DNA of 64,000 nucleotides, taken from NCBI GenBank assembly GCA_902363555.1, contig CABJAM010000007.1, positions 248,001 to 312,000 on the forward strand. Direction: 5' to 3'. A model generated the notes under the pieces. The model ran no database searches. It was not told the DNA's origin and saw only the letters and a list, made by a program, of their open reading frames with translations. Source of the DNA: Lachnospiraceae bacterium (GTDB taxonomy: Bacteria; Bacillota; Clostridia; Lachnospirales; Lachnospiraceae). This document shows, one piece after another, positions 18,641 through 28,421 of this stretch; position 1 is the stretch's first letter, and every line of letters begins with the position of its first letter. The translations under genes were made by a program, and so were the position numbers.

Positions 18641-19116
18641 AGTATGAACCTCCGTTCTGTGTGTTTGTATTATAAAAGCAGAAAGTATTCAGCTTTGATC
18701 CGGTGTCCTGTACAATACTCGTAGCCAATTAGTATCTTTATTATAAAAGGAATTGCGCTTATTCGCAAGCGGCTTTCATATTTAGTGATGATTGAGCCGC
18801 CAGGCACAATCATGTACGTTTAGTTCCGAATCATGTACGGAAGCACTGGGATACCATTGTCCATGAGCGGCGGGTTTGTTTCAACCCCCGTGAATTACAA
18901 CTCTAAAGCTGCTCTGGCGTCGAATGCTGTCGACGTGTATACATTGCATTTTTGCTCTTCATCAGTTAAAATAAATTTATTCAAAATCATTTTATTTCAA
19001 AAGACGCTTTCCGTCGTCTCATCCCCATCATCAACTGTATTTCAACAAAACATTCCATTTTGTAAAGTCTTGCCCACATCACATAATTTTGCTATACTTT
19101 AAGAAAGGAGCTTTTT
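18641..19116. other. intergenic region with a partial REP-like element and unexplained conserved-looking DNA
   Basis: A partial copy of the 64-bp element (TATTATAAAAGGAATTGCGC...GCAAGC) is at about 18741-18772. ATCATGTACG occurs twice 24 bases apart at about 18809 and 18833. The stretch 18840-18940 (GGCGGGTTTGTTTCAACCCC...) has a small hairpin and higher GC than its surroundings, but I found no convincing protein or RNA family in it. The Rpn-type gene's promoter should lie at about 19030-19105. Confidence 0.4.
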
Positions 19117-20295
19117 ATGGCAGCTACACCCAATTTACCCCAGGATTATCCAATCCCCAATGATACACCTTATTTTTTCACATTTAAAAACGACTACATA
19201 TTTACTGAAGCCATGAAGGATACAAAGGTTCTCAAAGGTTTTCTAATGTGCCTCACTGGAATAGAGGAAGAAAGCATCAAAAACATTACCGTTCTGCCCC
19301 GGCACCTAAACAAAGATGACCCTGCCCAAAAGCTTGGAATCCTCGACTGCAAGCTGGAGCTGAATAATGACAGTATTATAAATATTGAGCTTCAGATTCT
19401 ATGCTATCCTTACTGGGATTCCCGCTCACTGTTCTATATCAGCAAGATGCTTACAGATCAGTACCGCGAAGGCCCAAACGGTTATTCAAACATTAAGCGG
19501 TGCATACACGTATGTATTCTGGACTTTAATTACACGGATATTGAGGATGATTTCTACACAGTTTACAGATTAAGGGATGACGAATACGGTCTGATCTACA
19601 CAAATCTACTGGAAATCCACGTCATCCAGCTAAAAAAAAGAGATGCGCCCGGTGTCCGGGATAAATATCCCAGGCTTCACCGGTGGACACAGTTGTTTTC
19701 GATCAAGACAAGAAAGGAGCTGGAATGTATGACAGAACAGGATGAATACATTAAGGCAGCGGCTCAGGCTATGGATGACCTAAATCTTGACAGGGATCAT
19801 CGTGAAGCGGCCTTTTACCGTTTTATACAGCTCATGGATGAACAGACAATTCTCGCTGCACAGGAGGAAGCAAAAGAGGCTACTAAACGCGCACTGGAAG
19901 AAGCTGATAGTTACAAAGAAAAAGCTGCTATTTACAAAAAGGAAGCGGACAACTTTAAGAAGGAAGCCGACAACTTCAAGAGGGAGGCTGATAGTTTCAA
20001 GAAGGAAGCCGATAGTTTCAAGAAAGAGGCTGATAGTTTCAAGAAGGAAGCTACTGATTTAAAAGAAGAAAATAACAGTCTGAAAAAAAACTTTGAATCC
20101 GCCCAAACCCAGTTACGCTCCAATCTTATAATCGTACTGGAACAGAAATTCGGTGCTTTACCTGATGCTGCGCTTACTATTATTCACAGGGAAATAGACA
20201 TGGTAAAATTGAATAACTGGCTTACACAGGCCATTTTTGCAAATTCAATGGTGGAATTTATTAATGGCGTACCTGAACTAACCTCCGCCATTTAA
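19117..20295 (+). CDS. Rpn-family PD-(D/E)XK nuclease/putative transposase with coiled-coil repeat tail
   Basis: 392 residues, ATG behind AAAGGAG. The N-terminal ~200 residues match the Rpn/transposase-31-like group: FTFKNDYIFTEAMKD, then LGILDCKLELNNDSIINIELQI, where Asp and E-x-Q form the nuclease core. From ~residue 250 to 320 a coiled coil is built of heptad units (F/Y)KKEAD(S/N), encoded by near-identical 21-bp repeats. The C-terminus (LEQKFGALPDAALTIIHREIDMVKLNNWLTQAIFANSM) is the usual closing helical part. Known Rpn proteins promote RecA-independent recombination. It may be copy-number variable in the heptads. Confidence 0.85.
   Translation: MAATPNLPQDYPIPNDTPYFFTFKNDYIFTEAMKDTKVLKGFLMCLTGIEEESIKNITVLPRHLNKDDPAQKLGILDCKLELNNDSIINIELQILCYPYWDSRSLFYISKMLTDQYREGPNGYSNIKRCIHVCILDFNYTDIEDDFYTVYRLRDDEYGLIYTNLLEIHVIQLKKRDAPGVRDKYPRLHRWTQLFSIKTRKELECMTEQDEYIKAAAQAMDDLNLDRDHREAAFYRFIQLMDEQTILAAQEEAKEATKRALEEADSYKEKAAIYKKEADNFKKEADNFKREADSFKKEADSFKKEADSFKKEATDLKEENNSLKKNFESAQTQLRSNLIIVLEQKFGALPDAALTIIHREIDMVKLNNWLTQAIFANSMVEFINGVPELTSAI
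19917..20045 (+). repeat. in-frame 21-bp tandem repeats encoding heptads
   Basis: About six imperfect copies of GATAGTTTCAAGAAGGAAGCC-like units inside the Rpn-type gene. Each adds exactly one heptad to the predicted coiled coil, so expansion or contraction keeps frame and register. Confidence 0.8.
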
Positions 20296-20411
20296 AACCT
20301 GCTGATCAGGAATGGCCGGAGTCGTGATGATGCTCCGACCCCGGCCAAATATTTTCTGCTGGCATGCACTGCAAAACCGCAGCCCTGCCACTATTTTGTC
20401 ATGTTTTCCGA

Positions 20412-21932
20412 TCAAATACGCGTCGCAAGTACTGCCATTCCTTCCTTTCCCGGCAGTACAACCCGCACCTCACCGCTGACGCCATAAGCGACTTCCTCAC
20501 GTGTCATATCCCAGACATCAATAACTTCTACCTTATAATCCATATCCTGGGGTAAATTTACGATGGCGTTGCCCATGCACTGCCGCCCATAATACGTCAG
20601 ATAAGCCTCCTGTCCGCATTGTGAGCTCACCACACGCATTCCGGCAGCCAGCGCCTCCAGCTTTTCCTGCGGCAGTTGTGCCAGGCACCGGCCCACATTT
20701 CCCAAATTCTCCCAGGCCACCGGATCATTTTTCCACGCTTCCACCATTTCCGGTGTAAAATCGAAAAAGGGATCAGGCACGGCTGTCAGCGGACCGGGCA
20801 GAGCCTCGACGATCCGTCGAAGAAATTCAATTCTTTTCGGACTTTTTCCATGAAGGGAACCACCTTTGGACCACCATAGAATTTCGTCGTCATTGGCGAA
20901 AGTCTCTCCATGTGTACAATATCCACCACCGGCCACTGCCGTCCATATTCTGTGGACAATTTCAAATCCTGATAAATTTCCCCAGGAATACATCAGGTCG
21001 CCTTCATAACCACATTCATCAAAAATAACCGGTTTGTTATACTTTTTCTTCAGACTCGGAACATCACCAACATTTCCGCCCTGAATACAACAGTGTGTCG
21101 TATGCGGGTCATCAAAATCCCAGTAAGTCATCCAGTTATGATTGCTCAAAAGATGGCCATAGGGATCGTTCTCACCGATAAACCGGGCAAAGTCATACCA
21201 CCAGGAGCGTTCAAAATTCTCCATCAGATCATATTCATTGGCAAGACTCCACCATACATTCGGGAAGGCTGAGAGACGGCGCACAGCATAGTCCAGATAA
21301 ACCATACATTCCTCTTTGGTGAGTTTAGAAAAGCCCCAGTGATCATATGGATGGAATAAAATCAAATCGCACTGGATTCCCAGCTTGTCCAGCCTTAAAA
21401 TAGTATCTTCCAATAGTTCCCAATACTCAAAGCAGGGTTTATGGACATCAAAACGTCCGTCGTTTTTCTCAAATGCAAACAGCCGTGGTTCGTTATTGTT
21501 GTAATCATAATGCTTTGGGAACAGACACATGCGGACCTTATTAAATGGGGCCTGTGCCAATGTCCGCATGGTCTTTTCCATAAGCTCCGGTACCTGATGT
21601 AAAAGTGCATAGATCGTCGTTCCAAATGGATAATATTGGGTATTGTCCTCATATTTAAAATGTTCACCATCCACCTTTACCATACCGTGACTCGTAAAAG
21701 GAATACATTCCTCAGTTCCGCTGCCCTCCACTGCGCCATGAACATGCCACGTATAGCTGCCTGGTTTTGATGGATAATACCGTACTTTATAAATATTATT
21801 TCCTGCATAAAATCCCTTCACAGTTTTTGTCTCGTCACTACAGGTGAACTCTGCTTTCACATTTATACAAGCCTCAAAGTTTTCGGGCGCCTTGCCTTTA
21901 AATTCCAGCTCAAACATTTCGTATTGTTTCAT
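20412..21932 (-). CDS. glycoside hydrolase with DUF5060 N-domain and DUF4038-like (beta/alpha)8 catalytic core
   Basis: 506 residues from ATG 21932 (AGGAG upstream); no signal peptide, so it should be cytosolic. Residues 1-85 form a beta-sandwich DUF5060 domain (YEMFELEFKGKAP, GFYAGNNIYKVRYYPSKPGSYTWHVHG). The core has NKVRMCLFPKHYDYNNN, CDLILFHPYDHWGF, WWSLANEYDLM (candidate acid/base Glu) and KPVIFDECGYEGD (candidate nucleophile Glu). A C-terminal beta domain follows. It is the last gene of an importer operon, so it probably cleaves the imported oligosaccharide. The exact sugar cannot be told. Confidence 0.85.
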   Translation of the reverse strand: MKQYEMFELEFKGKAPENFEACINVKAEFTCSDETKTVKGFYAGNNIYKVRYYPSKPGSYTWHVHGAVEGSGTEECIPFTSHGMVKVDGEHFKYEDNTQYYPFGTTIYALLHQVPELMEKTMRTLAQAPFNKVRMCLFPKHYDYNNNEPRLFAFEKNDGRFDVHKPCFEYWELLEDTILRLDKLGIQCDLILFHPYDHWGFSKLTKEECMVYLDYAVRRLSAFPNVWWSLANEYDLMENFERSWWYDFARFIGENDPYGHLLSNHNWMTYWDFDDPHTTHCCIQGGNVGDVPSLKKKYNKPVIFDECGYEGDLMYSWGNLSGFEIVHRIWTAVAGGGYCTHGETFANDDEILWWSKGGSLHGKSPKRIEFLRRIVEALPGPLTAVPDPFFDFTPEMVEAWKNDPVAWENLGNVGRCLAQLPQEKLEALAAGMRVVSSQCGQEAYLTYYGRQCMGNAIVNLPQDMDYKVEVIDVWDMTREEVAYGVSGEVRVVLPGKEGMAVLATRI

Positions 21933-21972
21933 CGTATTTACTCTCCTTCTCATTACAGTCATCGAAATCAGA

Positions 21973-22866
21973 TCAACCTTTAACGCCGCCCAATGTGATC
22001 CCCTTGATAAAATACTTTTGGAAATATGGATAGATCAGCAAAATGGGAAGTATTCCCACAAAAGCAATGGCCATCCGTATCGTTGTTGACGGCAGGGAAA
22101 TATTCAAGCCGGCCATTTTTGATGCGTTCTGCTGCAATAGCTGTATGTTTTCATTAATATTATTTAAAACCACCTGGATCGTATACAGACCGGAACCACC
22201 TCTGGGCGTCAGGTAATACAGTCCATTTTGCCAGTCGTTCCAGTAAGACAGGCCCGTCATCAGACCGATGGTGGCCACAATCGGTTTACTCAGTGGCATA
22301 ACTACACCGATAAAGGTTTTAAACTCTCCGGCGCCATCCAGGTACGCCGCCTCGATCAGGCTGGGCGGTATACTTGACTTAAAATAATTTCTCACAAGGA
22401 TCACATTAAAGGCTCCCATAAACAGCCCTGGGAAAATCAATGCCCAGATTGTATTTCTCATATGAAAAATATTCACATAAGAATAATAAGTTGCCACCAG
22501 CCCACCATTAAAAAGCATTGTAAATATCAGCATAAAGCCGAAAACCCTCATAGCCGGAATATGATCCTGGCACAGAGCATAGGCAAATAGTGTTGTGATG
22601 ACGATACTTAATGCAGTTCCAACAGCGGTCACAATAATCGTCATTAAATATGCATGGCCAATCGTACTTTTCTCCAGCCATATATATTTATAAGCATCCA
22701 GACTCCATGCCTTTGGAAACAGGGAAAAGCCGTTGGTGGTGGCCCATGTATTATCCGTAAATGAGGCAATGATCATCAGTACAAAGGGAAAAAGTACTAA
22801 TATCACGCCGAGGATACATACAAAGTGAGCAATAAATTGCGTTATCCGAAATTCTTTTGTTTTCAT
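21973..22866 (-). CDS. carbohydrate ABC transporter permease, LplC/MalG-like
   Basis: 297 residues from ATG 22866 (GGGAG 9 bases upstream). Six membrane segments. The inner-membrane EAA loop is clear (SLIEAAYLDGAGEFKTFIGVVMPLSKP), as is the C-terminal YFIKGITLGGVKG typical of CUT1 LplC-type permeases. It forms the channel with the neighbouring LplB-like permease. The ATPase is not encoded here; CUT1 systems of this kind often share a genomic MsmX-like ATPase. Confidence 0.92.
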   Translation of the reverse strand: MKTKEFRITQFIAHFVCILGVILVLFPFVLMIIASFTDNTWATTNGFSLFPKAWSLDAYKYIWLEKSTIGHAYLMTIIVTAVGTALSIVITTLFAYALCQDHIPAMRVFGFMLIFTMLFNGGLVATYYSYVNIFHMRNTIWALIFPGLFMGAFNVILVRNYFKSSIPPSLIEAAYLDGAGEFKTFIGVVMPLSKPIVATIGLMTGLSYWNDWQNGLYYLTPRGGSGLYTIQVVLNNINENIQLLQQNASKMAGLNISLPSTTIRMAIAFVGILPILLIYPYFQKYFIKGITLGGVKG

Positions 22867-22879
22867 GGATACATCTCCC

Positions 22880-23791
22880 TTAAAATATGGCACTGCCGCG
22901 CTCGTATTTACGCACCACAGCGTTGGCCGAAACGACCAGTATAAATCCTACAATGGACTGGTAAAAGCTTGCCGCACTGGACATGGCATAATCATTATTC
23001 TGCATCAGAGCCTGATAAATATATACGTCCAGAGTCCGCGTTACCGGATAGAGCGGGCCACTGTTTCTGGGTAACTGATAAAACAGCCCGAAATCCGATC
23101 GGAATATACCGCCGATATTCAGAATGAACAGCGTAATAATTGTAGGCTTCAACAATGGCAAAGTGATTTTTGTAATCTGCTTCCATTTATTAGCTCCATC
23201 AATTTTTGCAGCTTCATAGTATTCCTGGCTGATACCTACAATGCTTGATAAATAAATGATCATACTATAGCCGGAAGCCTTCCATAGCTGTGAAAATACG
23301 ATAATGAACGGCCAGTACTGCTTTTCCTGATACCAGCTTATGGCTTCCATACCCAGAGGCTTTAAAATACCGTTATTGAGCAGCCCGGTCTCACCGGACA
23401 GCAGCGCAAAAGCCAGATAGCTGACGATAACCCAGCTCATCAAAAATGGAAGTAACAGGATCGTCTGATAAAATTTCTTTGCTTTTTTGGCAACAATCTC
23501 ATTGATTAATATAGCCAGAGCAATGGAAAATGCCGTTCCCAAAATAATAAATATGGCATTATAGCCAATGGTGTTCCGGGTGATCTGCCAGGCATCTCTC
23601 GTGGCAAATAAAAATTTAAAGTTATTCAGCCCGTTCCATGGACTCCTTATTATCCCTTCAGCGAAATTAATTTTTTTAAACGCAATAATGACGCCAAACA
23701 TAGGAATGTAATTATTGATAATCAAATAGGCCAGACCAGGAAGAGCCATGATATAAAAGGGAAGGCGCCGTTTAAAACTTTTCTTTTTCAT
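22880..23791 (-). CDS. carbohydrate ABC transporter permease, LplB/UgpA-like
   Basis: 303 residues, ATG behind AAAGGAG. The start RRLPFYIMALPGLAYLIINNYIPMFGVIIAFKKIN is the LplB signature. The EAA loop is EYYEAAKIDGANKWKQITKITLPLLKP. The C-terminus (ALMQNNDYAMSSAASFYQSIVGFILVVSANAVVRKY) matches the family. It lies 13 bases upstream of the LplC-like gene start and pairs with it. Confidence 0.92.
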   Translation of the reverse strand: MKKKSFKRRLPFYIMALPGLAYLIINNYIPMFGVIIAFKKINFAEGIIRSPWNGLNNFKFLFATRDAWQITRNTIGYNAIFIILGTAFSIALAILINEIVAKKAKKFYQTILLLPFLMSWVIVSYLAFALLSGETGLLNNGILKPLGMEAISWYQEKQYWPFIIVFSQLWKASGYSMIIYLSSIVGISQEYYEAAKIDGANKWKQITKITLPLLKPTIITLFILNIGGIFRSDFGLFYQLPRNSGPLYPVTRTLDVYIYQALMQNNDYAMSSAASFYQSIVGFILVVSANAVVRKYERGSAIF

Positions 23792-23858
23792 AAGTAACTC
23801 CTTTTTATTTGTCAGGGCTTAGATCACATCAATGTAACCTAAGCCCTGAAAGCGCGCT

Positions 23859-25469
23859 TTATTTGCTATTTTGACCGTCCCATTCACTTAACTGCCGCTG
23901 ATTTTCCTGAATAACCTTTTTGATTCCGGCATCGTCCAATGCACGATTAAATTCCGGAAGAGCAGTCTTAGGATTTATGGCTCCGCAGCTAAAGCTGGTA
24001 CCATACTGAGCGATAACAGCGGTTATGGCCGCAACCTCCGCAGAAACGCTTTCCGAGTTAAATATATAGCCAATAGCGGCGGATTTTCTGGATTCCGGAA
24101 TGGATGCATTAAAATCCAACAGCCGCTTGTTCATATCAATCGGATTGGGAACCAAAAGCGGCCATTCCAGACGCGAACCATAGATGCCCAGCGGTTGATA
24201 ATAAGGAAGCTTTGTCGTATCCTCTGAAAGGTATTTAATGGAAATGCCGTCCTCATTCGTCTCCAGCACTTCATAATCCTGCCCTTCAAGCCCCCATTGC
24301 AGCAGCCAGGCCGCCTCATTGTTCTCATAAATATAATTCAGGGCTTCCACAGCCTTGGCTGGATTTACCGAGGTTATAGGAATCTGCCAGGACACAGTGG
24401 GTGCAGGCGCTGTTATATATGCGGGTACAGTTTCAAGACACACCATATCATAGCCGGTGGTGGATTCCAGATCAAACACACCGTTGGGCGTCGTCCAACG
24501 GAAATACCCCAGATAATTACCGCTGGACATAAGCACAGAAACATCCTCGGTATTCATAGCTGCATCCTTTGATATGTAACCCTTCTGAGCCCAATTATAC
24601 ATCAGATTGGCATAATCTGCATATTCCTCTGACGTATACAGATTTTCCACCTTCAGATCGGTAAAGCTCCGGTTTAACATCATCACACCGGAAGCCGTTG
24701 TAGCGCCCAATGTATCGAACTCTTTATAAGCCCCCCAAAGCATGGCTTCTACCGTATTCAGACTGGTGGAAGGAATCTGGCAGAAAAAGCTGTCGCCCTC
24801 CCCCGCTTTGACTGTGGCAAAGATTTCTTCAATCTCTTCCATCGTATAGAGCTTACCCGGGTCCACCGTAATCCCATATTTATCCAGCAGATCCTTCCTG
24901 GCCACATAGCCAAAGGAATTACCATCCACATCCGTATTGGGAACCGCATAGAGTTTTCCCTGATAATAACAGCCCAGCAGTCTGGAACCGCATTTTTCTT
25001 TAATCGCGGCGCCGTAAGCATCCACATATTCGTCAATAGGTAAGATCAGGCCATTGGATATAAGCGACTGAATCCCGGTTCCCAGCTCAAAACAAATATC
25101 CAGTTGTTCTCCCGAGGAGACTGTTAAAGTCGTCTGATTGGCCAGATCGCTGACCTTTACTGGCTCCAGGGTCACATGGACACCGATATCCCGCTCCATC
25201 ATTTCATTGAGAGCATCCTCCACAGCCTGAAAGCCGGTTCCTGTTGTTCCCGAAATCGATGGCCACTGCCAGATTATATTTACCAGCTCTCCCCCCGCAT
25301 TGGATACTTCCGTGCATCCACTTCCATCCGTTCCGGCCACACCGGATGTGTCTTTTCCAGACGTGCCTTCTCCCGGACCTGCTGCCCCATTACCTCCGCC
25401 ACAACTGGCCAATAATGATACAAGCATTGCCATACAAAGTATTAATGCCAGACCTTTCTTTTTCATCAT
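23859..25469 (-). CDS. extracellular solute-binding lipoprotein of a CUT1 sugar importer
   Basis: 536 residues, ATG behind GGGAGG. Signal peptide with lipobox (LVSLLASCGGG), then a Gly/Ser/Thr-rich linker. The following IIWQWPSISGTTG and long family-1 binding-protein text (RKDLLDKYGITVDPGKLYTMEEIEEIFATVKAGEG) fit the large LplA-like binding proteins of 500-560 residues. It catches oligosaccharides outside the cell for the two permeases downstream. Two direct repeats and a promoter at 25518-25583 suggest activation by the adjoining YesN-like regulator. Confidence 0.92.
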   Translation of the reverse strand: MMKKKGLALILCMAMLVSLLASCGGGNGAAGPGEGTSGKDTSGVAGTDGSGCTEVSNAGGELVNIIWQWPSISGTTGTGFQAVEDALNEMMERDIGVHVTLEPVKVSDLANQTTLTVSSGEQLDICFELGTGIQSLISNGLILPIDEYVDAYGAAIKEKCGSRLLGCYYQGKLYAVPNTDVDGNSFGYVARKDLLDKYGITVDPGKLYTMEEIEEIFATVKAGEGDSFFCQIPSTSLNTVEAMLWGAYKEFDTLGATTASGVMMLNRSFTDLKVENLYTSEEYADYANLMYNWAQKGYISKDAAMNTEDVSVLMSSGNYLGYFRWTTPNGVFDLESTTGYDMVCLETVPAYITAPAPTVSWQIPITSVNPAKAVEALNYIYENNEAAWLLQWGLEGQDYEVLETNEDGISIKYLSEDTTKLPYYQPLGIYGSRLEWPLLVPNPIDMNKRLLDFNASIPESRKSAAIGYIFNSESVSAEVAAITAVIAQYGTSFSCGAINPKTALPEFNRALDDAGIKKVIQENQRQLSEWDGQNSK

Positions 25470-25517
25470 TAAGTACCTCCCTTATGAATATTTTTTGCAG
25501 CCTTTGTTTGTGAGTTA

Positions 25518-25583
25518 ATCATAATAAAAATATCCATTGGCCACAATTGTAATTTCAAACCAGAGGTATAGTAATTTCAAACC
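25518..25583 (-). promoter_or_regulatory. promoter with tandem AraC-type boxes for the sugar importer operon
   Basis: On the minus strand a -35 TTGTGG (25541-25546) and a -10 TATGAT (25518-25523) are separated by 17 bases. Two exact copies of GGTTTGAAATTA lie at 25550-25561 and 25572-25583, 22 bases apart (two helical turns), ending next to the -35. That is the classic layout for an AraC-family activator, here probably the YesN-like protein encoded just upstream. Confidence 0.7.
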
Positions 25584-25601
25584 TGATATTACTTTTACGA
25601 C

Positions 25602-26393
25602 TCAGCCTTGACTGTTTTCTTCCTGATATTTATAAGGTGTACAGCCATAAAACCGTTTGAACGTATTATGAAAATTGGAATAATAATTATAGCCCACCAG
25701 CCGGGCCACCTCCGTGGCTGATAGCTCGCCAAGGGATAACAATGCTGCCGCTTTTTTCATCCGCTCGTTAATAATAAACTGGGATACAGTCACTTCCTTC
25801 ACCTGCTTAAATATACGGTTTAAATATACAGGATGGAAGAAAAATTTCTCCGCAATACTGTTTACAGAAAGCTCCGTATCTCCAAGATTATTTATAATGT
25901 TTGTACAAACCTCTGCTACGGTCTCCTCCGGCGTCATCTTATGGCTTCGCTCTTCATGTCTTTTACCCTGTTCCGAAAGCAGATGCCGCCCATATTCCAG
26001 ATATGTTTCGTCACTCCGCCGCTGACGGATACGCTGCGCCACCTTGAAAACAGCCTTGCCAATATCCTCATATTTAGCAGGGATAAGTATATAATCCTGA
26101 CAGCCCAGACTGATCGCCTCCTGTGCATACATGAAGTTCGCATGGCAGGTCAGGAAAATACATTCGATATCCTGCGCCTGTTCCCTTACCCATTTCAGTA
26201 AAGCCAGACCATTTTCACCTGGCATTTCAATATCACACAGCATAATATCGATATCATTTTCCTGAATCATCGTTTTCCCGGATTCAGCCTCGTAAGCCAC
26301 AAAAACCTCATCAATTCCATATTCAGTCCACAAAATATCTCTTCTCATCACATCCGCTGTGCGTATTTCATCATTAACAATTAACAGATTCAT
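25602..26393 (-). CDS. YesN-like response regulator with AraC-type DNA-binding domain
   Basis: 263 residues. The receiver domain has the phosphoacceptor Asp in IDIMLCDIEMPGENGL, the Thr in CIFLTCHANF and Lys in ILIPAKYED. The C-terminal ~100 residues form two AraC helix-turn-helices (INSIAEKFFFHPVYLNRIFKQVKEVTVSQFIINERMKKAA; ATEVARLVGYNYYSNFHNTFKRFYGCTPYKY). It overlaps the kinase gene by 20 bases. It likely activates the downstream importer operon. Confidence 0.93.
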   Translation of the reverse strand: MNLLIVNDEIRTADVMRRDILWTEYGIDEVFVAYEAESGKTMIQENDIDIMLCDIEMPGENGLALLKWVREQAQDIECIFLTCHANFMYAQEAISLGCQDYILIPAKYEDIGKAVFKVAQRIRQRRSDETYLEYGRHLLSEQGKRHEERSHKMTPEETVAEVCTNIINNLGDTELSVNSIAEKFFFHPVYLNRIFKQVKEVTVSQFIINERMKKAAALLSLGELSATEVARLVGYNYYSNFHNTFKRFYGCTPYKYQEENSQG

Positions 26394-28071
26394 CTTCCGC
26401 CTCCAAATTATATGGAATCACTACAGTAACCACAGTTCCCTCGCCAAGTCTTGAAGAAATTTCTATATCCGCATCATCACCATAAAAGTATTTCAGCCTG
26501 CGATAGGCATTGGCCATCCCCACATTGTTCCCGGAAAGCTCCGCTCTGCGCATATTTTCAATCACCTGTTCAAGCTGGGCGGCATCCATTCCCGGACCGT
26601 CATCCGCAATCTTAAAGATAACCTTCTGATTTTCATAGCGTCCTGTGATCTCGATATACGTCATAGCGCCAAGCGCCACCACATGCTTTATAATATTTTC
26701 CACAAAATTATGGAGCAGCAACGGCGGCAGACGCACGCAGGCGATTTCCGGATCGTAATCGATCGCATAGCTAATACTGTCCGGATAGCGCAGCTTGGCC
26801 ATATTTATATACCCCTCAATCAGTTTCTCTTCACGGCCGAACAGTTCCAGATCCTTATTGCTCCTAAAAATATATCGAAAATATTCGGACAGGTAAAGCA
26901 TGACATCCTGGATATGGCCCACATCCTTTTCCTGTGCCAAAGTAAAAATCAGGTTAAATGAGTTAATAAGAAAATGGGGCCGGATTTGAAGCTGTAGATT
27001 CTTCAGTAGAATTTTCTGTTTTTCCAGCTCCTTCTCGTAATTTTGTATTTTCAGATCCTTCAGCGAATCCGCCATCACATTGAAGGAATCATAGGCTTCC
27101 TGGTATTCCACTGAATTGGCTTTATCTAAAATACGAAAGTCCGGATTTCCGCCACGAAGCTGTTTATGCGCTTTATTTATCACCTTCAACGGGTTCAGCA
27201 AAAGCCAGGACAAGAGTATATAAAGAAAAGGTACAAGTATGAGTGCCAAAAAGGAAACCTTCTGCATAATGGAATAAACGCGAAAAACGGTGCCATTAAG
27301 CTCCATCCGGCTGATTTTTGCATGGAGATAAATCCCCGCTTTTTCAAATCCAGTGGAAACTGTCATATATGCCTTATCATTATCTGTAACCGGGCGGTCG
27401 GAAAAAAATACGTCCATGTCTTCATACTGAAAATCTTCGCGAAGCTTCTTGGCTGTACTCTCCAGTTCAATCCAGCCGCCAGATACGGTTTGATTCATCC
27501 GTGTACAAAATAAAAGCAGCGGATAGTCCGGACCGTCCTCGGATGCCGGTACCATTTTCATATGCCAGCCTAAAGGAACTTCTGTATTTAAAAGCCCAGA
27601 TAAATACTTTTGTATACAATCCGTACTATGAATGGATGTATCCATATTCCAGGTAATCAGATCATCCATTTTTTCCATATAGAAAAACGCGCCCGACGTA
27701 GATTTGGATATCCCAACAGTATCCTTGAAATAGAAATAAAACTTATACTTGGACAGATTGTATTCATCCCCATCGCCCTGCTTTTGCATGGTGACCGCGT
27801 CAGCGTTGCTCTTTTGCATAATATAAAGCAGTGATACTACATTGTCCATCCGTTCCCTCATGTCCGTCAGGTAACTCTGCATTACATTTTCCACAGATAC
27901 ACGCGCCTGGTCCGTCACATTCTTCACAGCCATATTACTGAGGATTATTGTAAAAATATTAAATGGCAATATAACAATAAGCATAACCAAAATAACCTTG
28001 GTAGAAATGGAGTTTAGCAGGCGTGTCATCTTCCATCGCATACCCTTTATCCATTCAAGACATCTCTTCAT
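26374..28071 (-). CDS. YesM-like sensor histidine kinase
   Basis: 565 residues, ATG behind GGGAGGG. Two membrane segments (about 20-40 and 275-300) flank an extracellular sensor region of roughly 230 residues. A HAMP region follows. The His-kinase domain has the family phosphoacceptor in LQIRPHFLINSFNLIFTLA and the ATPase G box DDGPGMD. It presumably senses the sugar handled by the importer, directly or via the binding protein, and phosphorylates the YesN-like regulator. Confidence 0.93.
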   Translation of the reverse strand: MKRCLEWIKGMRWKMTRLLNSISTKVILVMLIVILPFNIFTIILSNMAVKNVTDQARVSVENVMQSYLTDMRERMDNVVSLLYIMQKSNADAVTMQKQGDGDEYNLSKYKFYFYFKDTVGISKSTSGAFFYMEKMDDLITWNMDTSIHSTDCIQKYLSGLLNTEVPLGWHMKMVPASEDGPDYPLLLFCTRMNQTVSGGWIELESTAKKLREDFQYEDMDVFFSDRPVTDNDKAYMTVSTGFEKAGIYLHAKISRMELNGTVFRVYSIMQKVSFLALILVPFLYILLSWLLLNPLKVINKAHKQLRGGNPDFRILDKANSVEYQEAYDSFNVMADSLKDLKIQNYEKELEKQKILLKNLQLQIRPHFLINSFNLIFTLAQEKDVGHIQDVMLYLSEYFRYIFRSNKDLELFGREEKLIEGYINMAKLRYPDSISYAIDYDPEIACVRLPPLLLHNFVENIIKHVVALGAMTYIEITGRYENQKVIFKIADDGPGMDAAQLEQVIENMRRAELSGNNVGMANAYRRLKYFYGDDADIEISSRLGEGTVVTVVIPYNLEAEDESVNC

Positions 28072-28116
28072 AAGTACCCTCCCATAAAAACATTAAGTCC
28101 ATTGATTCATTTCTAA

Positions 28117-28282
28117 ATTATAATAGGTATTGCGCTGATGCGCAAGCAGGTCAAGGATTTCCTTCGTAAATCCTCGACAAGTTATAATAGGTATTGCGCT
28201 GATGCGCAAGCAGGTCAAGGATTTCCTTCGTAAATCCTCGACAAATTATAATAGGTATTGCGCTGATGCGCAAGCAGGTCAA
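28117..28282 (+). repeat. tandem 64-bp REP-like repeats (two full, one partial)
   Basis: Units start at 28117, 28181 and 28245, again an exact 64-base period, with TTGCGC-TGA-TGCGCAA and GATTTCC-TTC-GTAAATC stem-loops. The head reads ATTATAATAGG, distinct from the 8591 array, so arrays have homogenised locally. The array lies in the 28072-28409 gap between two regulatory loci, which contains no gene. Confidence 0.9.
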
Positions 28283-28421
28283 CAAAAATCCAAATATATG
28301 ATGACTCCGCCTCCGGTTAATGCTAAAATAGATACAGGTGCAATCCGAATCATCCGGAGGGGTGTTTGAAACCGCACTGCAAACAGATCATAAACCATCA
28401 AGAAAGTGAATGAAAGCAATT

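Noticed and set aside
18840..18940. Group II intron or riboswitch remnant
   Set aside because: A small hairpin and raised GC are visible, but neither a domain V-like motif nor a known aptamer core could be recognised.
18833..19102. 89-codon open frame before the Rpn-type gene
   Set aside because: No ribosome site, low-complexity translation and it overlaps the expected promoter region.
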